Numbered from the stretch's first letter, positions 32,365 to 42,950 are shown. The stretch is DNA of 64,000 nucleotides from Pohlia nutans (GCA_022496805.1 CM040088.1:12245001-12309000); one strand, 5' to 3'. Program-made: numbers and translations. Notes: generated from the letters alone by a model not told the origin.

Positions 32365-32550
32365 TGCAATGAGATTGTTCATTTGCATTCAAACATACAA
32401 CATGAAATTGTGAAGATGAGTCATTGGTTCAACAAAGTTCCGCGCAACACTTTAGAGTGAGGGCAATGCACTACTGCCCACGTGTAAATAATCAGCATCT
32501 ATGCTCAAATTCTCATACTACACATCATGCCCAGACTAAGATAACTATAT
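32365..32550. repeat. Duplicated segment, copy 1 (pairs with about 35877-36065)
   Basis: The segment starting 'gcaatgagattgttcatttgcattcaaac' and ending 'tgcccacgtg' aligns with 35877-36065 at roughly 75-80 percent. The TTTA-type MITE lies directly at its left edge, where the other copy is uninterrupted. Neither copy has a convincing ORF. Confidence 0.5.
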
Positions 32551-33765
32551 CTAAAAGCGACCTTTACCTTAAATCGTCCATAGCTCAATCTTCCATAATA
32601 AGTAGATTCTGAAACCCTACTATTGATAGAATGTGCACAATCTGAACATTGGAATTTTAGGATCGCTTTATGGTCAACCTATAGTCAGCACTTTGGAAAT
32701 TCATAACTTATTCATACGGTATTCAAATAATGCATGCTAAAGTGCATTGGAATCCTCTTGAATTTGCTATTAAAATCCACCAAAAATATTTTCTGTTTTA
32801 TGTGTAAATAGGCTCAGTTGGTAAGGTGAACGCTATAAGGTATAGTTACCTTACATTGGGAAGAACTCTCTCTGCCAACACTCTAAAATCTAATGCTTTG
32901 TATGATCTCCTTCATCAGTGCTAACCGAACACGCATTCAAAATTTGGAGTCCTCATCTTGAGATTGCTGCTTTTTGAGCACGTTGTGCGCAACTGTAGAT
33001 CATTCCTAGTTGGAATTGGTCTGGGTATCAATGGTTTGAATATACAACATCTTGATTGGCAAAACAAGAATCTCATAGCATGATGGCTGTAAATGAATGA
33101 ACACTACAAAAATGACCAGTCCAATAATGGTACAAACTATCTAGAATAATGTAAGCCGCCCTATGTGTGCCACAATTTGGAAGTCAACTCTATATGTGCT
33201 GCTATATACTAGTGGTGTACCTATCAAAATTTTGAATGTAAGACACTGACACACAATAACCACAAAGGGGCAACAATAGTTACAGGGCACAAACAAGGTG
33301 GCTTACCTTAAGTCATAACATGGTACCCTCCTAATTGCAGGCATGGTGCATTTGCTTTCCGGAAATTGACATGAATAAAACTTGCATAAACAATTGTGTG
33401 AAAATCGGACATGTTGAGAGGATAAAACCATTGCATGACAATTGTCAGGGAGAAGTTCGTCTTGAAAATTTCGCACGTCAACGCAATGTAACGGGCTATT
33501 TTCAACTACATATATGGCTAATCCAACCTTCATGATGAGTTCCATGTATTTGAACCTTTGTATTACCTTTACAGTCCTTATTATCACATTTGAATGCATG
33601 CAACTATATTGACATTACAAAGTGCGATAATGAGAGTAGAGGATTTTAAAACCTCGTACATGTGCTCCCTAGGGTTCGGTGACCAAACTGAACAAAGGAT
33701 GCAATGTGACACAGAAATTCAAGCAGTGACCATTGAGATTCATGTTTAAACCTATGTATACAGTA
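32551..33765. other. No gene confirmed
   Basis: Minus-strand frames at 33303-33599 look partly coding-like but have no known domain. The D-arm-like string 'ggctcagttggtaagg' near 32812 is not followed by a T-arm. Nothing firm. Confidence 0.35.
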
Positions 33766-33952
33766 GGTGGAGGGCAGGGTCGACACTTCTTTGTCGAATA
33801 ATTCATTTAATTTTTTAAATCAGGTTTGAGAAATAGAATATTCTGGATTACTCTTCAATATTCTCTTTCTCACCATAACCAAAGACTTTATATTGAAAAA
33901 CAATTTCCCAAAAATTTCCCAGAAATAAATTCTCCCGACTCTGCCCCCCACT
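33766..33952. mobile_element. MITE, GGTGGAGGGCA ends, copy 2
   Basis: It starts GGTGGAGGGCAGGGTCGACA and ends 'tctgccccccactt', with an AT-rich 'gaatattct' interior like the copy at 3785-3924. No target duplication is visible. Confidence 0.5.
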
Positions 33953-34120
33953 TCTGGTATATATTTCATCCAAGAGTCCTCTGCCAGTGTCTATCTTGAC
34001 TGCAGGCTCATCAGCGACTGATGATCACTTCATACTCATTGAGACTATCCTTGATACGGTCATACACTACTTCTTCCTCGGACGGAGAAGTGGTGTGCTG
34101 CGTAGTCATCACCCCCTGAA

Positions 34121-34426
34121 GGCCCGTTCACATACACCATTTCTGGTGCACGCATGCGTGCGTCAGATAACTTTGAAGGAATATGAGGTAAATAGAAAAA
34201 TCTAAAATAGACAGAGAGGAATTACACTACCGCATGACAGAAAGCAACACAACGCAAAAAACGAACGGGACTATACTTGCGGTAGTGTATTGCAGTTGCA
34301 CAGTGCTCAACAGTAGTTGCAGCAGGAAAAGACAAAGTTTTGAATATTTTTTGGTTTCTTCATTTTACCTCCCATCCTTTCAGGAACGCAAACGCAACAG
34401 TGGCACTAGGCTGGTGTGAATGGGCC
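34121..34426. mobile_element. Candidate MITE, GGCCCGTTCACA ends
   Basis: The ends GGCCCGTTCACATACACC and ggtgtgaatgggcc are an inverted pair with small changes. An inner pair (ccgcatgacag / actgttgagcac region) is weak. No clear duplication (gaa/atg). It resembles the other GGGCC-ended MITEs here. Confidence 0.5.
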
Positions 34427-34489
34427 ATGACTTGTGCATCGCTCCTACACAAACACTATTTCAGCTCAATCCATAAAAACTCTGGCTCA

Positions 34490-36200
34490 TTAAAACCAAT
34501 TCACCAGATGAAGGTCGGCAAAGTGTAACTTAGACAAGGAACAGGCTCTGGGATAAATCACCTTAACACACTTGCAAAGATCGACAAGATGCAGACTGAA
34601 ATCCAACTCAGAACAATATACAGGTGGAATAATTCCTTGGCATTGACTCGTCCTCTTTGGGTTCTGCAACCAATGCCAGCAACACAGATGATGAGAATTT
34701 CTATAGGAGATCGAGTACACTGCTTCTAAGACAAAACTATCACTGCATTTGAAGTAAACAATCACCTGATACTTAAGGTTCTTTAGCCCTTGCAAGGGTT
34801 CACCCTTTTGCTCACACTGCATGAAAGATAAAATATTCAAAACATGAGATACTTGAGGCGGGGCTGCTATGGACTTCCAACTCTCCACCATCATTCTTTA
34901 GGTAAAGAATTACGTGGCATGTCCAATATTCCAGAATCCGCTACAGCGATTCTCGTGCAATGATTCTTATTCCTAGGTACAGCTTACAAGGGCTAAATCT
35001 TGAACCTCATGTTCGCCAAGAGACCAAGTCCTGCTGGAAGTCAGCAGTGCAGAGCCAGAGCTCGGCAACAGGTGGTGCTAGAGTAGTACCCTAGTGCTTT
35101 TCCTGTGTTATTATTCTTGAAGCCTAACTGGCAACGTAAAAATAATTGGGAAAGAATACTTGGCGAACTCTCAAGCTTACAATCATATTTTGATAGAATT
35201 TCTTCATATTTTGGTAGTTTTCTTCACAAAAGCTGGGTATCTTCAGACAAAAATATAGAAAAAATCTGGCAAGAAAAATCAAAATTTTCCATTTTTTTCC
35301 TTGACAAAAGAGAAATGCCATATTTTGTAGAGAAATCTGGCAAAATATACCCAGAGAAAAAAAAAACGCTGTAGAGTACTATGCCAATCATAATTAGTGA
35401 AACCAAATCCTGATTAGGACGGTGTAACACTAATGCAAAAATAGCATGATATTACACAAACAGGAAGAAAATAATATAATAAAAGGATAGAAGCTGAATG
35501 GGCAAGGGGGTGTGTCGTCACTGACAGAATAGAGGTCTCTCCAGCTCCTGGCTGGAAGCGCAGGGCATCTTGCTCTGCTGTACTCTTTAGTTGTGACAGA
35601 CATGTGAAATTTTCTGCATCGACATCGTCAAAAGGAGTGAGACACATCTACTCCAAAACCTGAGTGACCATGTCTATTCTCATCTGTAACCTGAAACAAT
35701 CATCAGAGGAGAACAGTGTCTATTGGTATATTACAATTTACGAATCTAAAATTACAAGATAAATCCTAAACCGGAGTTACTCCTGGTGTTCAGTCAATCA
35801 AGCAACATTTGTGTAGCAAAGAAGTATCGATGTTTGAAAGCTTACAGATTCCCGCTTGCTTGATGAGTTCAGTCTTTGTGCAATGAGATCCTTCATTTGC
35901 ATTTAAACATCCAAACTGAAATTGTGTAGATCATGGTTCGTTACGTCAACAAAAGCTGCGCCCAGAACTCCAGAGCAAGGGTAATGTCCGAGTGCCCACA
36001 CAACAGGCATCAGGCATCCACGCCTTCAAAACTGGAAATCTTCAGTCGAAAGCCCTGGACAGGGAGAAACCAAATCATCTCACCAGGAAATTAATTACAA
36101 AAAGAAACAGAAATTTATTCTGTTGCAAAGAAAATGGACTGACCTTCCTGCGAGTCTGCGCTTACTTGTACGGAGCTTTGTGGAAGAAAAGGTAACCCTA
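34490..36200 (-). other. Possible intron-rich gene or gene remnant, unassigned
   Basis: Several short minus-strand stretches are coding-like and bordered by splice-like sites: CEQKGEPLQGLKNLKYQ between an 'atgcag' and a 'gtgatt' (about 34772-34822), SSSVLLALVAEPKEDESMPR followed by a GT donor (about 34630-34700), DGGELEVHSSPAS (about 34862-34900), and VTDENRHGHSG after 'ttgtttcag' (about 35660-35695). I do not recognize the protein and could not chain the exons into one frame with confidence. It may be a real multi-exon gene, a pseudogene, or chance. Confidence 0.2.
35877..36065. repeat. Duplicated segment, copy 2 (pairs with 32365-32550)
   Basis: See the entry at 32365. Shared strings include 'tgcaatgagat', 'ttcatttgcatt' and 'ttcatttgc..aaacat'. 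It lies inside the possible gene remnant on the minus strand. Confidence 0.5.
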
Positions 36201-36362
36201 AATGCCATACATCACATACGGGCCCTGAATACCCGTTAAGCACAGGTCAGACAATGCAATCATTCATGCGCCCCTCTCGCTAGTTTCATCGCTTCCCCAA
36301 AGTCAAACTTAGGGCATGAAAAGTCTCCGGAAGCAGAAGCATATTCCGTTACTGTTCATTGT

Positions 36363-36935
36363 GTGAAAGGACCGACAGTCGGAGGCTCCAAACCCCAGCC
36401 AGCACAGTTTCGACCCCTCTCTCCTTCAGACCTTCACGAGGGTTTGCATTTCGCACCTGACGCATCTGTTGTGTTGTCTACACTCGCCTTAGACTTGTTT
36501 TGCGTCCGAGGAGTTGTGTGGGAGCTACGACTGCTGGCGTTGCCGTCGATAATCTGAAGCTGCTCACGACATCGATCACCCGGCGGATCCATTGACGGGT
36601 TAGTAAACCTTCATCCTCTTGTTGTGGCGATCTTCAGTGTTTAACGTCGAGCTTGTTGCTCTTCTCTGGGGTAGTCCTTTGATGTAGTTGAGTGTTTTGT
36701 TCACGGGCTCTAGTAGGAGGTTGTCGTAATCCGTGTTCATGTGGACGTCTCAGATTGTGCATGCGGCTTTCTTCATTAGCGCTAGCTTTGTACTTTCTTG
36801 TTCATACTGTTTTGAAGAGCAACCCCTGCCTTACGGTCCTAGCACCTCCGTCGTCTTTGTTCACCTAAGTGTTTGTTGCACAGAGTGACTGGCGAAGCAA
36901 CTTAATTGAAGGAGTGAAGCACTCTTCGAATTGCG
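36363..36935 (+). other. Upstream region of the kinase gene
   Basis: The sequence is less AT-rich than its surroundings and has many TTG/TCTT blocks, as expected of promoter and 5' UTR, but no TATA box or start site can be placed. The short ORF at 36363-36557 has no family features. Confidence 0.35.
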
Positions 36936-37295
36936 ATGGCAAGTCGTAGTGGATGCTCGTATCAGCCCAACGATTTGCAATTGTCCGATAATTCTTGTAC
37001 TGTGGGTGATTCAATGGGTGAGTCAAGTAAGGTGTCGGATTTTGCCACAACAACATTTGCAAGTGATTATGCAATTTCGTCTACATCGTATTTCTCAACA
37101 GTGGAAGAGCAGATCGATCGGTCCAAGGCTCATTGGAGTATGTTGGCGGATGACTCGGGCTACACCGAGGAAGAGAAATTGGACTTTGAAATGAGCAATG
37201 TCCAAGAGTTTGAGGCTTTGCAGAGGCATACCATTTGGGGAAGTTTCTTTGGGAATTTCACTGGTGATGGTATATCTACGGGCTTTGGTTATGTA

Positions 37296-37320
37296 CAGTG
37301 ACTGCCAAAACTGAGTACAG
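37296..37320 (+). repeat. Left outer TIR of the Tc1-like element
   Basis: These 25 bp are identical to the reverse complement of 38901-38925. The in-frame TGA at 37299-37301 truncates the kinase. Confidence 0.95.
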
Positions 37321-37549
37321 AAAAACATAGTTTACCTTTAGTCATTCATATATTATAATGTGATGCATTTAATGTCCAATCAGTTAACGGCTCAAGTATA
37401 CATGCATGTAAATGATGTGGCTACCAAATTACAAGTCCAGCAATGCAAGATAATTTGAGAAAGATCCAGATCAAAGTAAATTAGCTCCAAAACTCACTTA
37501 TGCTCACACTTGGATTAAGCAATGAATGCTACAAATCTGACATGTACAA

Positions 37550-38698
37550 GTGGTCTTTTCTGGGTCTGATTTTTTGGGTGAGCATGTTTTTGGCCTTCAC
37601 ATTTATAATGTCTCCCCATTCAGTGCACATCATGTATGCAAATTGAGCAAAATGGTTTCATTGAGATCTCTCTCTGTTGCTAGTAGAAAGCAAGTAGAAG
37701 AAGCTACTTTAGAGAAGTTGAGGAGGGGTGAGAGTACTAGAAATGTTGCTAGAGAGTTACAGGTATCCCAAAGTTGGGTTGCAAAATTTCGTAAGCAACA
37801 TTTGAGTGAATTGAGTGATGTCAATCAAAGTTTTGGTGGTAGGCCAAAAATGTACAGTGCAGTTGATCGTAGAGCTTGTGTCAGAGCAATCACTGTGGGT
37901 GGCTTAGAAACTGCACACAAAGTTGGAAATTACTTGAGGGAAGAGCTTCATGTTGGTATGAGCGATAGTACTGTGAGGAGAGTGTTACGAAAAGCAGGTT
38001 TGAAATGTAAAGTGAAGCAAAAGAAACCAAAACTTACACTTCTTCAAATTAAGCGACAATTAGAATTTGCTAGACGTCATTGCCATTGGACTGATGATGA
38101 TTGGGATCGTGTAGTATTCTCCGATGAAACAAAAATCAACCGATTTTGCTCTGATGGTCGCAGTTGGTGTTGGTTTCGTGATGAACAGAGTAGAAGTGCA
38201 GGAATGGTACAACAAACTATCAAGTTTGGAGGTGGCGGAGTGATGATGTGGGGTTGCATGACTTCAAGTGGCCCTGGTATGATGTGTAGGATTGAGGGAA
38301 GAATGGATCAGTACATGTATAGAGAAATTTTAGAGCGAGAGTTGATTCATACGCTCCATGCATACGATTTGGATCCTGCCAATTTGATTTTTCAACATGA
38401 TAATGACCCGAAACATACATCCAAGAGTGTGCGCCGTTGGCTGAATTTGCAAGAATTTGTTGTTTTGAAGTGGCCGGCGCAATCTCTAGACTTGAATCCA
38501 ATCGAACACTTGTGGGCAACTTTAAAACGCCGACTAAACCAATATGAGAGACCTCCCAAAGGAATGTTAGAATTGTGGGAGCGTGTCGAGGATTGTTGGG
38601 CTTCAATTACTTCCAATGAGTGTCAGAACTTGTATAGGAGCATGCCTAAGCGCATTGCAGCTGTTATAGCTGCTAAGGGTAGGTGGACAAATTTTTAG
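37550..38698 (+). CDS. Tc1-like transposase (DD34E)
   Basis: The frame has 382 codons from 37550; Met35 at 37652 (MVSLRSLSVASRK) gives 348 residues, the usual Tc1 length, and is the more likely start. An N-terminal paired-type helix-turn-helix (RGESTRNVARELQVSQSWVA) is followed by a GRPK linker motif and a second HTH with STVRRVLRKAGL. The catalytic triad is Asp192 (VVFSDETKINRF), Asp284 (FQHDNDPKHTS) and Glu319 (LDLNPIEHLW), with 34 residues between the last two, hence DD34E. GGGGVMMWGCM and the C-terminal tail MPKRIAAVIAAKGRWTNF fit the family. The frame has no stop or shift. Known plant mariner-like transposases are mostly DD39D, so this type is unexpected here; the tail is of a kind I associate with fungal Tc1 elements (from memory, unchecked). 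Confidence 0.95.
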   Translation: MVFSGSDFLGEHVFGLHIYNVSPFSAHHVCKLSKMVSLRSLSVASRKQVEEATLEKLRRGESTRNVARELQVSQSWVAKFRKQHLSELSDVNQSFGGRPKMYSAVDRRACVRAITVGGLETAHKVGNYLREELHVGMSDSTVRRVLRKAGLKCKVKQKKPKLTLLQIKRQLEFARRHCHWTDDDWDRVVFSDETKINRFCSDGRSWCWFRDEQSRSAGMVQQTIKFGGGGVMMWGCMTSSGPGMMCRIEGRMDQYMYREILERELIHTLHAYDLDPANLIFQHDNDPKHTSKSVRRWLNLQEFVVLKWPAQSLDLNPIEHLWATLKRRLNQYERPPKGMLELWERVEDCWASITSNECQNLYRSMPKRIAAVIAAKGRWTNF

Positions 38699-38900
38699 CT
38701 TCATTCCAGCTTGTGTGAGCAAAACTGAGTTTTAGATTGAATTTTACTTTATTTTTGTTTGTACGTGCATACTTGTGTGTAATAGGCCTCAATTCCATGG
38801 AAGTATGACTAATTGCAATGGTAATCCTATGCAATTTATGGTTTCATTTTTGATGCATCCAATTTTCTTACATTGTTTGTTGAATTTCAATATGATGTGC

Positions 38901-38925
38901 CTGTACTCAGTTTTGGCAGTCACTG
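38901..38925 (-). repeat. Right outer TIR of the Tc1-like element
   Basis: It is the perfect inverse of the left TIR, directly followed by TA and the kinase codons for YGELVV. Confidence 0.95.
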
Positions 38926-39890
38926 TATATGGTGAGTTGGTGGTGGGTAAGAAGTTTGCAGAGGGTGGCCAAGCTGAACTCTTTGAAGCCCAAGTCAAAT
39001 GGAAGGATCCAAAAAATACTAAGATTGACCAAAGGGAGAAAGCTAAGCATGTACTAAAGGTCTTCAAGGAGGGGACTCTCTTAAAACAAGTCAAGTCTCA
39101 ATTGCCCGAAGGATTGCTGCTATATCATGTCGAAGGAATGAAACTTGTGAAGTCTTCACCAAACATGAATCCAGAATATGTTTCTCGAGTACATCGTGGG
39201 ATATTGTTGAAGGGGGGAAGATTTGCATTTCTTATGCAAAGGCGACATTTTGATTTGCGTATTCTGATTGAGCGGAATATGAAATTCAAAAAAGGTAAAG
39301 ATTGTGGACCATTTTCAATGGACGATGTTGAATTATTAATGTATGAAGTTGCATTGGGGGTGAATAGTTTGCACAATCGTGACATTGTTCATAGAGACTT
39401 GAAGGCATCAAATGTCCTTGTACATGAGAACAAAAGTTCTTGGCCAAGATGGAGTTGCTATTTGGCAGACTATGAATGCTCTATTGGAGTTGTAGGCACT
39501 CTTTTCTTTAGAGCGCCTGAGATATTACAGGTGTGCAAAGAACGGAAAACGAACGAGAGGTTGGAGGTGTTTTCAAAAGCAGCAGATGTTTATAGCTATG
39601 GAATGACTTGCTATGAAATCTTGACAGGGAAGCTTCCATTTGAAGATCTTCCGTTGAGGAACAACTCCTCTTTATTGATTGATCTTGTGATCAATCAACA
39701 CCTGCGTCCGGAGGTACCTGAATATGTTCAGGATTGGGCACGTGAACTATTGGATAGATGTTGGCAATTCAATTCTACAACTAGACCTAGAATTGGAGAG
39801 ATATTGAATGTACTTTCATCCAATTCAATAGAAGTTAGAAATTTCGAAGTTCCGCTGAGGGAGATATATGGTGAGAATTTTAGAAGATAG

Positions 39891-40327
39891 TTCTACATAG
39901 CATGACTTTCATAATGTTTGGTTATTTTAAAATTGCATGGAGTTGTGCAACAAAATGTGTTTTGATTGGTATTCGAAATAACTGTGAGTTGGATTGAATT
40001 TATTGCATGTCTTTGACAATTTAGGCAAAATTGTATTATCTATTGTGATAGATTTTAGCTATGAGGGTTGGTTGTGGAGTTGGTGTTGAATGTATAAGAT
40101 AAGTGAAGATTTGGACTTAATTTTTTTGGGAGGTTGAGACATTGATTTATTTATTTCAATTGCTACGTTGAATTTTTTCTTCTGTGGAGGGTTACATAAA
40201 GTGAAAGAATCTTCATTATTGGCTTAGCTCTATACATTCTTTTAAACAATGCAGAAATAATTCAAATAAAATTATTCATTTGTTTATCGTAAGCTTTGTA
40301 ATTCTTTGTTAAAAGCTCCTACTTTAA
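39891..40327. other. 3' flank of the kinase gene, no gene seen
   Basis: This is AT-rich DNA, probably including the kinase 3' UTR. No firm polyadenylation signal can be named. Confidence 0.4.
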
Positions 40328-40891
40328 TCCCTAAATGCTCACAGCCTTCTTTAGATTTGAAGAATAATTGCAATGATGCATTATAAATGCAACTAAAAAG
40401 GATATTCTGAACTTGATGTATGAATAAAAGTTGTATATTAAATTTTTTAGATTCTATCCATACGGTTAGATTTGTGATTGTAATCACAAATATTTTTGTA
40501 TACAATTTGAAACCTCAAATTTTAAAATTCTTTTGTAATTCGATTTTGAATAAGATATATTGACAATCTATGGATGAAATTTGTTGTGATGAATTGAAAT
40601 GAATTAAAAGTGTAGTGATTTTTGGAGATGTTTTGGTTGCTTAATTTTATGAGTTGACTTTTTCAAGAGCACTTTTGAACAAAGATCTTAGAAACATTTA
40701 GTGAATCATTGGAACATGAAATGAGACATACAAAATTCACAAATCATCCCCTTTCTAATCGGTTCACACATGTATGAATCTAACTTCCTATAAAATCTAC
40801 AGTAAAAAATCCACACTACAAAAAGTGCTTGACGAATGAGAAAATGGAGTTTAATTCTGTACACTTCATCAAAAAATCGGGTAGTTAGAGG
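40328..40891. mobile_element. TTAA-MITE copy 4, degenerate
   Basis: TTAA flanks (40324-40327, 40892-40895) enclose 564 bp whose interior aligns loosely with the 580-bp copies at 27297 and 43128 ('tccatacggtt', 'aaatttgttg-gatgaattgaaatga', 'gcacttttgaac'). The left end TCCCTAAATG is recognizable; the right end (gttagagg) is worn. Confidence 0.6.
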
Positions 40892-40998
40892 TTAACATTG
40901 CAAATTATAAATACAATAGATAGTACCTGATTTGAGGTTTTCTAACTCCAAGAATGTATGGATGAAAATCATGACTCTAGAGTATTACATAATTTGTA

Positions 40999-41101
40999 CT
41001 CCCTTTGTCCCGATATAAAGCACACGTCCTAAAATTCAGCACAGTGTTTTCAATGTTGTGCTGAATTTTAGGATGTGTGCTTTATATCGAGACAGAGGGA
41101 G
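40999..41101. mobile_element. Stowaway MITE, 103 bp
   Basis: Almost the whole element is an inverted repeat (CTCCCTTTGTCCCGATATAA ... its inverse), with arms of about 45 bp and a 13-bp loop. TA flanks both sides. CTCCCTCYGTCCC is the signature end of plant Stowaway elements. Confidence 0.95.
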
Positions 41102-41259
41102 TACTAATCCTCGTAAACGATGACTCATCGCTTCGGACATTTGCCATATCCTTTCTAGTCATATAAGACACCCCCATATGATTGGAATATGTTGCCAATG
41201 GCATAATTATATCGTATATCTTATTGTCCTATTTGACTGTTTGAATTGATTGTATTCTT

Positions 41260-42000
41260 TGACTACGTTATTTTGCTACAAATTTAGAGTCAAATTGCAT
41301 TGAGTATTTCATTGTTTCATTTGACACAATTCATACTTACTAATTTGATTGAGTGATGCAAAATATGACTACCAACTAGTCAAAAATGAAAGTTATATTT
41401 CTTGAGTGTTAGTCAAATCTTCTAGCATCCAATGAAATTGATTTAAGAGAATTAAAGTGCACAACATCATAACATGGAGTAAAAAAGAATCTCACTGTTA
41501 GTCAAATTTCCTTCATTCCATCAACATTTGACTAGCAAAGTGCATATTTGACATACGTGCGTGAATAGTAAAAAGTCAAATCTCCTCTGATGTAGTCAAT
41601 TTTTTAAAGATTTCAATCAGTAAAATATGCCGTGTTTGGTGTAAAACTTGACTTCCTAGAGTGAAATATTTTGGTTGTGTCTGGGTTTGTATTAGTCACA
41701 TTTTCTACGATACAGTCAAAAAAATATGACAAGTACAGTGCATATTTGATATACCGGAGTCATAATTACTAATCATATTTTCTCAATACCAATTATAATA
41801 TTGGTCTCTTCAGTCATAGAAATATGACATGCTTGTTGTATAATTTGATTTTCCATGAGTAAAAAATTATATGTTACTTATTTGAGTCAAAAATAGTATC
41901 ATATTTTCCAAGTTTTAGTCAAATTTTTTTACTAATAGTGAAAGAAATATGACAAAGTGGTTATGTTGTCACATGTATCTATTTGACTAGTCAAATTGTC
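41260..42000. repeat. Degenerate repeat rich in TTGAC/GTCAA
   Basis: The motif 'agtcaaat/atcatatttt...tatgaca' recurs irregularly (starts near 41408, 41496, 41574, 41693, 41770, 41896), about 80-125 bp apart. TTTGAC or GTCAAA occurs many times. Probably an old tandem repeat; TTGAC is also the W-box core, but no gene is close enough to argue for regulation. Confidence 0.5.
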
Positions 42001-42434
42001 TAAACCATATTCAAATTCTAGTGACTACTAAAGTTGGAGCTAGTTTAGCATACATGGGATGGTAGGTTTGTCGGCACGACAATTTCATTTTGCCACCATG
42101 ACTAATTTTATTTCAACTCGTCTCCAAGACTGTTCCAACATGTCTGTAAGACCGTTTTTAAAAGCCGCAGGTAGCATATAGCAGGCGTTCTAAACTGCCT
42201 CACGTCGGATAATGCTCGAGCATGTTCTTATAGACCCGGGCCAGTGGCCAGATGACTCGAGACGCACATCTACTCCTCGTCTATCAATCGTTGTCGTACT
42301 TATACAAACACAATTCATCTGCTGGCAACAAAGCATGTGGGATAAACAAAAATGAGATTGTTGAGTGAGTTCGCATTTGTGAGCGAGAGAAGAGTGTGGC
42401 GATTTGGAATTCGATCAATTCAATTTGAAGCGTT

Positions 42435-42950
42435 ATGGTGGACTCTAAGATTGTTTCTAACAATGTGCCAGAGGAGATCACTTTGAACAAGGTAAGAAAC
42501 TAGGGTTTTTCTTTTTGGTGATGGAATACATTTTGTCTTATGGGAAGCTTGGAGATGATAAGATTGTGCTAGTGTGGGAAAAGCTATTCAGAAGTTGAGC
42601 TTCCGATGTTTGCAAGGTGCTTTGCGAGAGTTTTTTCTAAGCAGCAAGTCGATCTTGTGAATACGCGGCATTGTCTCACCATGGGTAAGCCTTACCTTCT
42701 TTGTCTCCATCTTCCAGCGTAGGTTTTTTCGAAGTAAACGGGATACTAGGGTTTGTTTTGGAGTTGTGAAATTTGTGTTGCAAGTGCGTACAAGTACATC
42801 AAAGAAAGAAGCAGTCCGATGTGCTGCGTTTCTTGCTGCGTGTGTGTTGCTGGGAGTTCAGGTAGCTCTCTGGTATTGTCTGTGTCACCCGCCAGTTTGC
42901 AATTTTGCAAATTTTGTAACGCTCTACATTACTTTGTGGTTAGGGTTTAG
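42435..42950 (+). other. Possible 5' exons of a plant gene, unresolved
   Basis: ATG at 42435 opens MVDSKIVSNNVPEEITLNK, which ends at a good donor (AAG/GTAAGA, 42492). Further on, 'ctcaccatgg/gtaagcc' (42684) and FVLQVRTSTSKKEAVRCAAF (about 42769-42830), ending at CAG/GTAGC, look like later exons. Upstream DNA is less AT-rich, as in a promoter. No domain is recognized and the frame cannot be continued past 42950, where tandem repeats and a Stowaway-type element follow. It could be a gene truncated by insertions. Confidence 0.3.

Larger units (their letters stand above)
37296..38925 (+). mobile_element. Tc1-like (DD34E) DNA transposon, apparently complete
   Basis: Perfect 25-bp terminal inverted repeats (37296-37320 and 38901-38925, starting CAGTGACTGCCAAAACTGAG) are flanked by TA on both sides (37294-37295, 38926-38927). 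An inner pair about 195-215 bp from each end (aaaactcacttatgctcacac at 37492, its inverse near 38716-38737) repeats the 'caaaactgag' part of the outer repeat, so each arm holds two direct repeats: the IR/DR layout known from Sleeping Beauty and related Tc1 elements. One uninterrupted transposase frame lies between. Perfect ends, an intact frame and an intact host-gene frame suggest a recent insertion. Confidence 0.95.
36936..39890 (+). pseudogene. Plant protein kinase gene split by a Tc1-like transposon
   Basis: The gene is two in-frame parts: 36936-37295 (120 codons, ending GFGYV) and 38928-39890 (320 codons plus stop, starting YGELVVGKKF). The intervening 1632 bp are the transposon plus one TA, a multiple of three, so the empty allele encodes 440 residues. 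Kinase features in joined numbering: glycine-rich loop AEGGQAELF (131-139), beta-3 Lys164 (HVLKVF), catalytic HRDLKASNVLV with Asp277 and Asn282, DYE (301-303) where DFG is expected, APE (316-318), DVYSYG (340-345), and a closing TTRPRIGEIL. The activation segment between DYE and APE is very short. The N-terminal 120 residues are acidic and not recognized. In this allele translation from the ATG stops one codon into the transposon. Whether the encoded kinase is catalytically active is open because of the DFG change. Confidence 0.85.

Noticed and set aside
32808..32870. GGCTCAGTTGGTAAGG resembling a tRNA D-arm
   Set aside because: No T-arm (GTTCRANNC) follows at tRNA distance.
33095..33215. 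CACTA element starting CACTACAAAAATGACC
   Set aside because: No matching inverted end was found downstream.
37296..38925. Reading the transposon as an intron of the kinase gene
   Set aside because: It starts CAG and ends CTG, without GT/AG at the join, and has TIRs and a TA duplication.
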